Both the position numbers and the translations under genes were made by a program. Of a stretch of DNA of 64,000 bases, positions 55,284 to 64,000 are shown in pieces. The stretch spans positions 18,981,001 through 19,045,000 of the forward strand of contig CM044306.1 of NCBI GenBank assembly GCA_024291935.2, written 5' to 3'. How positions within the stretch are numbered: the stretch's first letter is position 1; each line of letters opens with the position of its first letter. The notes beneath the pieces are model-generated. The model worked only from the letters and a program-made list of their open reading frames with translations. It ran no database searches and was not told the DNA's origin. The DNA comes from Okapia johnstoni. Its lineage: Eukaryota > Chordata > Mammalia > Artiodactyla > Giraffidae.

Positions 55284-55729
55284 TACAGGAAGTCCCCTAC
55301 ATTCAAACGAGTTCGTTTATGGGAGTATATTCGTAAGTTCAGTTTGTTTTTAAGTGCAACAAACAGAACTAGCCTAGGTACCCAACTAACAGAATCAGCT
55401 ATATAGTACTATACTGTAATAGACTTATAATACTTCCACATAAATAATACATAAAAACAAAAAATAAAACATTTTTAATCTTTCAATACAGTAGCTTATA
55501 AATTACAGTACAGCAGCTGGCGTACAGAGGCTGGCGTTGAGTGAACAGGCAAGAAGAGTGACTGACTAGAGGAGGAAGAGGGGGTGGGTGATGGTAGAGC
55601 TGAAGGCTCATCAGCAATAGGAGATGGAGGGCAAGCTGCAGTTTCATTTATGCATGACACTGATGGAATGCACATTCGCATCTTTGAAAGCTCACAACTT
55701 TAAGGTTCATATGTAGGGGACTTACTGTA
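55284..55729 (-). mobile_element. Tigger-type (pogo/mariner) transposon copy
   Basis: The element spans 55286-55727 with terminal inverted repeats CAGGAAGTCCCCTACAT and ATGTAGGGGACTTACTG (16 of 17 matching) and TA target duplications at 55284-55285 and 55728-55729. A minus-strand open frame at 55496-55681 looks like the Ser/Pro-rich tail of a pogo-type transposase. The element is deleted and inactive. Confidence 0.85.
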
Positions 55730-56739
55730 TACTCATTGCAGAATATTTAAAAACAGAAAACTTTATACCCCTATTCCTTTCTCATCTCCCCCACATATTT
55801 TGGACTTAAAAGGAAAATTAGAATTAATATCCTTGTTGTTCAGTGATTTTTTTTAAGATAGTAATATATCTTGGGTTGTCTTTGATACTGTATATAAATA
55901 TGCCTCTTTCTTTTTAATTGCCATATAGTATTGTCTTCAGTCTTTTTCTCTTATGTCCAGTGGTATCTGGGCTTTGAGTTCCCTATACAATCCCTTATTC
56001 CCCTGTCCTTACCCCATTCCCACCCCCCAGTGCCTGGGAAGAGAAAGATCTGGTTCTGATCTGACTGGACATTGACCTGAGATTTCTGGCTTCAACCTAT
56101 ATTGACTTCTCCTGGGCAGGGATCTTACTGCCATGTAAATTTCTCTTATTACTAACCAATGGCCATCCTGCCTGGAGCAGGGGGAGAGGCGATTTGATCC
56201 TAAGAAGGAGTGCCTTTTCTAATCCTCAGCCTTCCCCCTACACTCACAGGCAAATCCAGAACGACATGAGGGAGTCGAAAGCACAGGCAGCCTCCTACAC
56301 AGTAAAATTACATCCAGAGCATCCAGGAATTAGCATCTCTACCGAGAAGAGACAATCACACATGCTGGCGTCTTCCCCAGATGTCTGCAAAATAAAGAAC
56401 AGAGCACAGGAAAAGGTGTGGGGGAGAGTCAGGGTCAGGGAAGCCCCAAGTTCCAGCTGGGAAGGACTGATCTTTCCAAGCTGGAGAGAGGAGACTGTCT
56501 TCTTCAGAATGCAGGGAGGCATCAGGGAAACTCAGAAGAGCTACAGCTGGGGAGCCAGCTGGCTAAGGGAGGGAAGTCAACGGAGTAGGGACACAACTAC
56601 TCCATCTCTTCCCAGCCTCCTCATTTCCAGGATACTGGCATGAGAAGCATGACCACCTCTCATGGGGAAGAACGGTTATCAGAAAAAAATGTTGACTCCA
56701 TATCATATATATAAGTTATGAGGGAAAAGCAGGGAGGGA

Positions 56740-56820
56740 TATAGTTCTCTGACCAGGGATCGAACCTGGGACCCTGCATTGGGAGCACAGGGTCTAAGCC
56801 ACTGGACCACCAGGAGAGTC
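56740..56820 (-). repeat. tRNA-derived SINE fragment
   Basis: ..ctctgaccagggatcgaacc.. to ..ggaccaccaggagagtc, reverse orientation. Confidence 0.82.
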
Positions 56821-57341
56821 TTACTGAATCTTGAGTGGAAGAGAGAAGGATAGAGAGTTTCTTCCACGATCAGATGGGTCCCTCTAAAAATAAGAAGATC
56901 CTGCTTTACTCAACTCTTTATACACAATGTCCTCCCCGCTTCCCTCCCTGACCCAGGCTGGACCATGACATCACATGGTAGAGGCTGTTTTTCTGAAAAG
57001 AACCCAGGCCAGATTTACAAGAATGACATTCAGACAGCATGACTGAAGAGGACCATGGCCAAAAGACCACAGCACACACCCAGCAGTGCTGAGAACACTG
57101 CCGGTCCCTCGGCACCTGGGGCTGACTCATGGTTGCTGTGAGGACCCAATGCCAGATGCCAGGATTGCTTTTACCCTTCTTCCATTTCTTAAAACTGTCC
57201 TCTGAAACCACCCCTAGGAACCCTTCTACCCCTTCCCACCCTGAAGTCTAGGTGTTGTATAACATGGGGATACCCTGAGGGAGTCAAGCGGTGTGCTCAG
57301 TGCTTCACACACATTGTTTCACTTAAAAACTCCCAGCTCAC

Positions 57342-57467
57342 AAACTTCCTTGGTGGTCCAGTGGGTAAGATTCTGCACTTCCACTGCAGGGGGCAAGGGT
57401 TCTTCCAGGTCAGGAAACTGAGATCCCACATGCCTCTCAGCACAGCCAAAACAAACAAACAAAACCC
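57342..57467 (+). repeat. tRNA-derived SINE
   Basis: Forward copy (cttccttggtggtccagtgg..gcactgcagg-like core..cagcacagccaaaacaaac). Confidence 0.85.
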
Positions 57468-57892
57468 CTCATGTATGTATGTAGGTAGCATAGCAACCCA
57501 CTTTACAAAGGAGGAAACTGAGACTAAGAAAGGTTAATCAACACCTAATGGAAGTCAACCTGCTATCTGATCTGGTAGACAGAAGGAAACAGTAAGGAAT
57601 GAGGAAGACTGGCTGGAAGAGCACACAGATAGGGCTCCTCGGGGCACAGGGGGCCTTCCCCACTCAGTATGACCCCTGCCCTGACTATATTTACTTCACC
57701 CACAGATATTATCTTTTCACATCCTTTCTCCCAAGACTTTAATGCATAGATGGATACTGGGGAAAAAAAAATCCGTGACACTAGGAAGAAAGTAATTTTC
57801 TAGATCATAACAAGGATCCAACATAAGTTAAGCAACTATGACACTAATAGTGCATGTGTATTTAGCACATGTTGTGTGTGTAATGTAAGCTT

Positions 57893-58094
57893 GACGTGCT
57901 TAGTCATTTAGTTGTGTCTGACTCTTTGCGAGCCCATGGACCATAGCCCGCCAGGCTCCTCTGTCCATGGGATTCTCCAGGCAAGAATACTGGAGTGGGT
58001 ATCCATTCCCTTGTCTAGGGTACCTTCCTGACCCAGGGATTGAACCCGGGTCTGCAGGCAGATTCTTTACTGTCTGAGCCACCAGGGAAGCCTA
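57893..58094 (-). repeat. BovA2-type SINE
   Basis: Reverse copy, from gtctgactctttgcgagccc through agaatactggagtgggtatc to gagccaccagggaagcc. Confidence 0.92.
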
Positions 58095-58224
58095 AGTGAT
58101 ACTATAAAAGACACTATTTTCATCATCTTTAAAGTGGAGATAATAATAATATCTATAAGTTATGATTTAAAGAATTGAGAGGAGTACTTGGCTCACAGTC
58201 AACATTTATTATTATTTCTCTTGC

Positions 58225-58462
58225 CTAAGTGATTAAGAGTACACACTTTGGAGTCAAGCAGACTTGAATTTAAATCCCAGCACCATCACTCTTAGCTGTT
58301 TGTCACCTTGTACAAGTTACTTAATCCCTTTGAACTTGCTTGGTTTCTTATCTATAAAAATGGGGTTACTAATGTGCATCTCACTGAGCAGTAGAAATGA
58401 TGTATGTTAAAGCATTTAGCCCAATGCCTGGCACTAGTAAGCATGTGATAAATGGTTACTAT
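58225..58462 (+). repeat. MIR SINE, nearly full length
   Basis: ..cacactttggagtcaagcag..ttgtacaagttacttaatcc..ccaatgcctggcactagtaag.. follows the MIR consensus. Confidence 0.85.
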
Positions 58463-58569
58463 CGTAATGTGTACCACATACAGTTATGGAACTCTATTTC
58501 CAGAGTATTCTGAGATCCTTCCCATTTCATAATTTCAGTTTTTGGTTTTTTTTTTTTCATTACACAACA

Positions 58570-58770
58570 CTTTATTGAAAAGAATACAGACTTTGGAGTC
58601 AGAGAGTCCCAGCCTGGGTTTGAATTCCCAGCCCTCCTACTTACCAGTCATGTGGTTATGGCCAATGTTATCAATCTCCCTGAGCCTCAATTTTCTTCTC
58701 TGTAAAATGGGGATGACAAGACCTACCCCCTCCCCAGGCATACTGCAAGGATTGTACAAGATAAGGTAGG
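58570..58770 (+). repeat. MIR SINE
   Basis: ..gactttggagtcagagagtc..ttcttctctgtaaaatgggg..tgcaaggattgtacaagat.. follows the MIR consensus. Confidence 0.85.
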
Positions 58771-58785
58771 TTCACATCCAATACA

Positions 58786-58990
58786 ATAGTGAAGTGAAGT
58801 CGCTCAGTCATGTCCAACTCTTTGCGACCCCATGGACTGTAGCCTACCAGGCTCCTCCACCCATGGGATTTTCCAGGCAAGAATACTGGAGTGGGTTGCC
58901 ATTTCCTTCTCCAGGGGATCTTCCCGACCCAGGGATCAAACCCGGGTCTCCTGCGTTGTAGGCAGACGCTTTACTGTCTGAGCCACCAGC
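58786..58990 (-). repeat. BovA2-type SINE
   Basis: Reverse copy, from cgctcagtcatgtccaactc through agaatactggagtgggttgc to gagccaccag. Confidence 0.92.
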
Positions 58991-59519
58991 TAATGAATTT
59001 ATGTGGATGCTAAAGGCAATGTGTTAAATATATAAATAAATGTGATTCATTGTTTCTTTCCCTAAGGTGTCATGGATTGGATCTGTAGATTGTGTGTTGT
59101 ACTTTCTCCAAAAAATTCTCCATAGCCTTGTACTCCATCCTAGCTACAGTAGGGTTCAAAGGACCATAGTATCAGCAGTATAGGATCCTGCTGATAAGCC
59201 AGGGAAGAAAGAAGGGCAAGTCATAGAACCAAGGGGAACTCCCCTTTCCTGTCTGGCTAGGATTTGTTTGTCTTGCACACAGGCTGTGCCCTGCTGATAT
59301 GGGGCCTGTCCGGTGTCCAGCTTTGATTGGCATCTCCAGCACAGAGGAAGTAAGGAGCCCCTTGTTGATTAGGAACTGTTTTCCTCTGAACTTGCAGAGG
59401 AGAGTCCCAAACACATTTCTCTTTCTGGTGTCACTGGTGAAAGGAGAAAACCATGGAGACAATCCAGACCTGTGATTCACAGCTAGAAGAGCTTAGAGAC
59501 AAGAGGAGGGAGAATGGAG

Positions 59520-59740
59520 GGGTTTCGAGTATAGGTTTGGAGTCAGAATGATGAGGCCCAAATCCTGGCCACACCATTTACCAGCTGGCTGGTCTTGGGC
59601 AAGTCTCTTTAAGCCCTGGTTTCTTCGGTTGTAAAATGAGCATAAGAATATTGCTGACTTCCTATGGAATGAGATGACCCATTATAAAAAACGTAGCACA
59701 ATACCAGGCACACACTGAATGGTCAGTGTTTGAAGGCTGT
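59520..59740 (+). repeat. MIR SINE
   Basis: ..aggtttggagtcagaatgat..ccagctggctggtcttgggc..gcacaataccaggcacacac.. follows the MIR consensus. Confidence 0.83.
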
Positions 59741-62192
59741 GATCGTTTTCTGTTTCTGCAGTTATACAGTCAAGGACCCTGATAGCCAGGAAGGAAGCAC
59801 AGCTCATTAGCTGTCCACCCGACTGGGGCCACTTCCCAGACAGGGCCGTGCCAAAGGCGTGTCCCGTGGGATCAAGGCCCTGCATTAACTGTGCTGAGAG
59901 AGTGAGAGCGGGCAGCACCACCCTAGCCATGGGCTTGGAGCTTTCAGAGTCTGTGCAAAGCAAGGCCTGAATCCCACCCAAGTAATCCCCCAAAGTAATT
60001 CCCCTTCCTGCTGGAATTATTTATCTTGTAATTAACAAAATCTAAGGAGGCGCTTTTCTAATATTTTGGCTTGGAGGTTCAGAATTTAAACTTTTTAAGA
60101 GCCATGGACAAGGGTTTATTGTAGGCCTGTTCTTACTTGATGAATTGAATGCATTATTATGATCCCGAAGCAACTAGAGGTCAGGGGCTAAGTACCTGAG
60201 TCGGAAAGCTGGGTTTTTGAGATCAGAGGACAAAATGTCCAGGAGTGGAGAAGCTTCAAAACTTGAGCTGTGTTTCCAGGCTCAGTGATGTCCAGACCTC
60301 AACTTGCTTTGGAGTCGCCTTTGCCTCTGACTCTGAGTGTTCAGGGAGGGGTCTGGCAATTCAGCTGGCCCCACCAAGGCCTGGGCAGCAGCCCCAGTTT
60401 CTGGTGACCTTCGTGCAGGCTCTGAGGTTGTGCTGTGCTTTGTTTGCTTGTTTGTTTCTCCACAGCAGGGTGGCCTTCCCCTGCTTCTGGGTGGGAAATG
60501 GGGGAGGAGAGAGGATGGTCTGCTCCCATCTCCACAGCTGTGTTTACACTTCCCTTGTCAGGGATTGTCTGGGGCTTAGCCTTTCTTCACTCCTGTGTCC
60601 CCTTGGAGAAACGCTATTTGATAGCCCCATGGGCTTTACAAGGGAGGGGCTGAATGAGCAGAGGGGTCACCGTCCAAAGGGGGCTGGAAGGAAGGAGGAA
60701 GGGAGAAAAGTTGGAAGAGAGAAAAGAATAGTGCAGAATTCTGTTTGAATTCTGGGAAGCATCAGCTCCCTCCCTTTCTAACAGTGGCCTGAAGACCAGC
60801 AGGGGACAAAAGTACACTTAAAACTTGCCTGCCTCGGAAGGAACAGAACATGTGACAGAAATGTTGTTTCTAACCACTGAGTGGAACAAAATCTTGCTTG
60901 GGGATGGCGATGCTGAGGGCACAGAGAAGAACAGTCTTCCCTGAGGCTTCTTTGGGGCCAGTGGTCAGAGATACAGCATGTTAAAGCCAAGAAGATCATG
61001 CTAGAATACATGCAAATTAAAAAGGATTTAAGAAAGTGGTCAAGTAAATAATGCTCTTCTTCTCCAGGGAGCAAGTTGAGCTGGTATTAATCAGTGTGCT
61101 AGTGTTGCTGGACTCTCGGCCAAGCCCAGGAGAAGGGCTGCCAAGGCAAATCAGGCCTCAGGTTTCAGAAATTAAACACATAATTTTATTTTTCCACAAT
61201 AGAGAACTTTCGGAAAAAGAACTAACCCTATTAGGCTACTCAGCACACTTTGTCCAGTTTCTTTCAGCCCCAGAGGCCTGCGATTTAAGAGCAAGATGAG
61301 CAACTGGAAGCCAGGAGTGGCACAGTTATTCCTATTAACTGCCTGGGGGTGGGGCCGGGAGGAGTGGGGCAGGGGTGATGGTACTGTTTTTCAAAGGTCC
61401 AGTAGCTGACCACTTGCCAGCAGTTTTTCTACGAATTTATAGGACAAAGACCTGAAGGGTTGGAAAAGAAAAAGAGGAAGAGCTAGCCAAACAAAAAATT
61501 GGCTTTTAGTATCTCATGGACCATGGTCAGCTAAGAAAGAGCCTGGTCTCAGGAAAAACTCTCTCCCATCAGAGAGGGAGAGAGGAACCAAGTGGCAGAC
61601 AAATTTTCCCCAAGAACCCCACAATTATTGGTGATGTGGAAAGTTGTTTTTATAATCCTCTAGTGAACAAGGATTATTAAACCCTGGGTTTAGTCCTATG
61701 CCAAATGTTGTGATGGATAGGAAAGAGGTAGACAGCCTGGTAGTGAGTGTAAAGTGGTAACAGTGTTGAAGCTGGGGGAGATTTTGGGGGATGGGAGGGT
61801 TAATGAGGAGGTGGAGTTTGAGATGGATTATACACCCTGATCTATAACTTTGACATAAATCCCTTCACCTTCTTCCTTTCCACATCAAAATATTTTTGTA
61901 AATATATTGTCTTTGTTATGCAGAACATCTTTGTCTTTCTCCTCTTGTCACTTGGCATACTTCATACTTCCCTAAAACAATGTGGGTCACTCCCATGGTG
62001 TTAGTTACCAACAGAGTTAATGGTTCCCAAATTGCTCTCCAGTCTCGGTCCTGACGTTCAGATCTTCTGAACATCTTCCCTTAGGTAACTCACATTCTTT
62101 TTTTTTTTTGACCTGCCACCTGCCCACTCCCCCCTCCCACCCTTTTTTTAAACCATATTCTTTATTTCAACAAGTATTTATGTAGTGTAACA

Positions 62193-63218
62193 CAGGAGTC
62201 CCCAACCTCCAGGCCACGCACTGGTACCTCCTATCAGATCAGTGGCAGCATTAGGTTAGAAATAAAGAGCACAATAAATGTAATGTGCTTGAAATAAATG
62301 CTGGAGAGGGTGTGGAGAAAAGGGAACCCTCTTACACTGTTGGTGGGAATGCAAACTAGTACAGACACTATGGAGAACAGTGTGGAGATTCCTTAAAACC
62401 TGGGAATAGAACTGCCATATGACCCAGCAATCCCACTGCTAGGCATACACACCGAGGAAACCAGAATTGAAAGAGATGCGTGTACCCCAATGTTCATCGC
62501 AGCACTGTTTACAATAGCCAGGACATGGAAGCAACCTAGATGTCCATCGGCAGACGAATGGATAAGGAAGCTGTGGTACATATACACAATGGAATATCAC
62601 TCAGCCATTAAAAAAAATACATTTGAATCGGTTCTATTGAGATGGATGAAACTGGAGCCCATTATACAGAGTGAAGTGAGCCAGAAAGAAAAGCACCAAT
62701 ACAGTATACTAATGCATGTATATGGAATTTGAAAGATGGTAATGGTAACCCTATATGTGAGACAGAATAAGAGACACAGATGCATAGAACAGTCCTGTGG
62801 ACTCTGAGGGAGAAGGTGAGGGTGGGACGTTCTGGGACAATAACATTGAAACATGTATATTGTCATATGTGAAGCGGAACACCATTCCATGTTCTATGCA
62901 TGGGACGGATGCTCAGGGATGGAGCGTTGGGATGACCCAGAGGGATGGGAAGGGGAGGGAGGTGGGAGGAGGGTTCCGGAGGGAGAGCATATGTGAACCC
63001 ATGGCTGATTCATGTCAATGTATGGCAAAAACTACTACAATATTGTAAAGTAATTAGCCCCCAACTAAAATAAAAAAAAAAAATTAAAAAAATAAAATAA
63101 AATAATAAAATAAATGTAATGTGCTTGAATCATCCTGAAACCGTCCCCTCCCCCATCCATGAAAAAAACTGTCTTTCACAAAACTGGTCCCTGGTGCCAA
63201 AAGGCTTGGGGACCACTG
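62193..63218 (+). mobile_element. hAT-like DNA transposon split by an L1
   Basis: The left piece (62193-62293, caggagtccccaacctcc..) and right piece (63130-63218, ..acaaaactggtccctggtgc..cttggggaccactg) belong to one element of the same family as 8488-8672. The L1 at 62294-63108 separates them. Confidence 0.75.
62294..63108 (+). mobile_element. 5'-truncated L1 with ORF2 C-terminus and poly(A)
   Basis: The insert carries the end of an L1 ORF2. The minus-free forward frame at 62490-62732 reads FIAALFTIARTWKQPRCPS then WYIYTMEYHSAIKK, which is characteristic of mammalian L1. A 3' UTR and an A-rich tail follow. A 21-bp perfect target duplication flanks it, at 62273-62293 and 63109-63129. Confidence 0.92.
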
Positions 63219-63221
63219 GTG

Positions 63222-63398
63222 CCATGGTTCTTAAACTTGTTACACAGTGGAATCACTTGGGATGCTCTTAGACTTCTTGAAGCCCAAGCCCAACCCCAGA
63301 CCAATGAATCAGGCTCTCTGAAGGTGGGAGGAGGAAATCAGTAGTTATTAAAGCTGTCCAGGTGACTTCAATGTGAACCAAGCTTGAGAACCACTGAT
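63222..63398 (+). mobile_element. MER5A-like hAT remnant
   Basis: ..catggttcttaaacttgtta..ggaatcacttgggatgctct..ccccagaccaatgaatcagg..gcttgagaaccactgatc matches the MER5A consensus from end to end. Confidence 0.8.
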
Positions 63399-63704
63399 CT
63401 AAAAGGCATTTGGAATGGAAAGGAACATCATGGCAAACTGCCAAGTGTGAAGGAATATTTACTTTGATTTGGTGGTGAATTCTCGGGTGTAAACAAGAGA
63501 AAAAAAGCAAAATTTCTTATATAAGGAAAAGAATACTAAATCTGAAATCCAGAGACCTGATAGGGTAATTTTTCATTAAGACAAGTCTTTTAACTCCTTT
63601 ATGCCAGAATAGCTTTGTGTGTGAAACTAAAATCCTCCCTACCTACTTCACAGAGTTGTTATGATTATTTGGAAAAAAATTATTGGCTTTTAAATTATGT
63701 ATAT

Positions 63705-63838
63705 AGCAGGAATTCCCTGGTGGTCCAGTGGTTAGGAATCCACACTTCCACGGCAGGGGGCATGGGTTAAAGGATCCCTAGTGGGGAGAACTAAGATCCC
63801 AAATCCCACAGTTGCATTACACAGCCAAAAAAAAAAAG
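63705..63838 (+). repeat. tRNA-derived SINE
   Basis: Forward copy (ggaattccctggtggtccag..gaactaagatcccaaatccc..cacagccaaaaaaaaaaa). Confidence 0.9.
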
Positions 63839-64000
63839 TATGTGGAGACAAATTTAAGGTGATGTTATTTTGTATTTTAAGTTTTAACTTTATATTATGA
63901 AATAATTCCAGATTTACAAAAGAGTTACAAGTGGTAGAGAGTTTCCTGTACGTCCTTGAGCCAACTTCCTTAATTGTTGATGAAGTGTGATTGCCCAAAC

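Larger units (their letters stand above)
52951..64000. other. Gene-free region upstream of RAMP2
   Basis: No exon is recognised in the last 11 kb. In human the next gene is EZH1, which would lie beyond the right edge on the plus strand. The stretch holds several MIRs, ruminant SINEs, a Tigger element, a split hAT-like element with an L1 inside it, and MER5A. The single-copy parts (53.0-53.5, 56.0-56.7 and 59.8-62.1 kb) show nothing I can name. Confidence 0.5.

Noticed and set aside
56194..56643. 149-codon open frame on the plus strand
   Set aside because: Its composition looks random and no family is recognised.
60245..60748. 167-codon open frame on the plus strand
   Set aside because: There is no recognisable domain, conservation signal or splice context. 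Its length is plausible by chance in GC-moderate sequence.

Overview
The window is nuclear DNA from a ruminant mammal, probably cattle or a close relative. It carries many Bov-tA/BovA2 SINEs, whose tRNA-like head and 'actccagtattcttgcctgg' body occur only in ruminants. Other tRNA-Glu-derived and CHR-type artiodactyl SINEs and L1 3' ends are also present. No prokaryotic, organellar or viral gene set is seen. Species within ruminants cannot be fixed from the sequence alone.

Six spliced protein-coding genes were rebuilt exon by exon from splice sites, reading phase and remembered human proteins. From left to right they are: BECN1 (+, coding 5803-15429, 448 aa), CNTD1 (-, 16670-24690, 329 aa), COA3 (+, 25065-25726, 106 aa), WNK4 (-, 27329-41627, 19 exons, 1234 aa), VPS25 (-, 43199-47399, 176 aa) and RAMP2 (-, 51128-52695, 177 aa). 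All six frames are intact and every exon junction keeps phase. The order and orientations match human 17q21 read in reverse, where PSME3 follows BECN1 and EZH1 follows RAMP2. Neither flanking gene reaches into this window.

Layout: 1-5340 is a repeat-filled flank before the BECN1 promoter. BECN1 and CNTD1 converge tail to tail. CNTD1 and COA3 are head to head and share a 374-bp GC-rich promoter. COA3 and WNK4 converge. WNK4, VPS25 and RAMP2 follow one another on the minus strand, each with its own GC-rich promoter. From about 52.9 to 64 kb no gene is recognised, only SINEs, MIRs, a Tigger element, and a hAT-like transposon split by an L1.

The genes are not one pathway. BECN1 (autophagy PI3K complex) and VPS25 (ESCRT-II) both act in endolysosomal traffic. 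COA3 assembles cytochrome c oxidase, CNTD1 acts in meiotic crossover formation, WNK4 controls renal ion transport, and RAMP2 escorts the calcitonin-receptor-like receptor. I found no new multi-gene system. The points most worth checking are a GC-AG intron and an unusual coiled-coil glycine in BECN1, an intron ending exactly before the WNK4 stop codon, a NAGNAG acceptor in WNK4, weak GTATCC donors in COA3 and VPS25, the shared CNTD1/COA3 promoter, possible 3' overlap of CNTD1 with BECN1, and nested transposons with readable target-site duplications.
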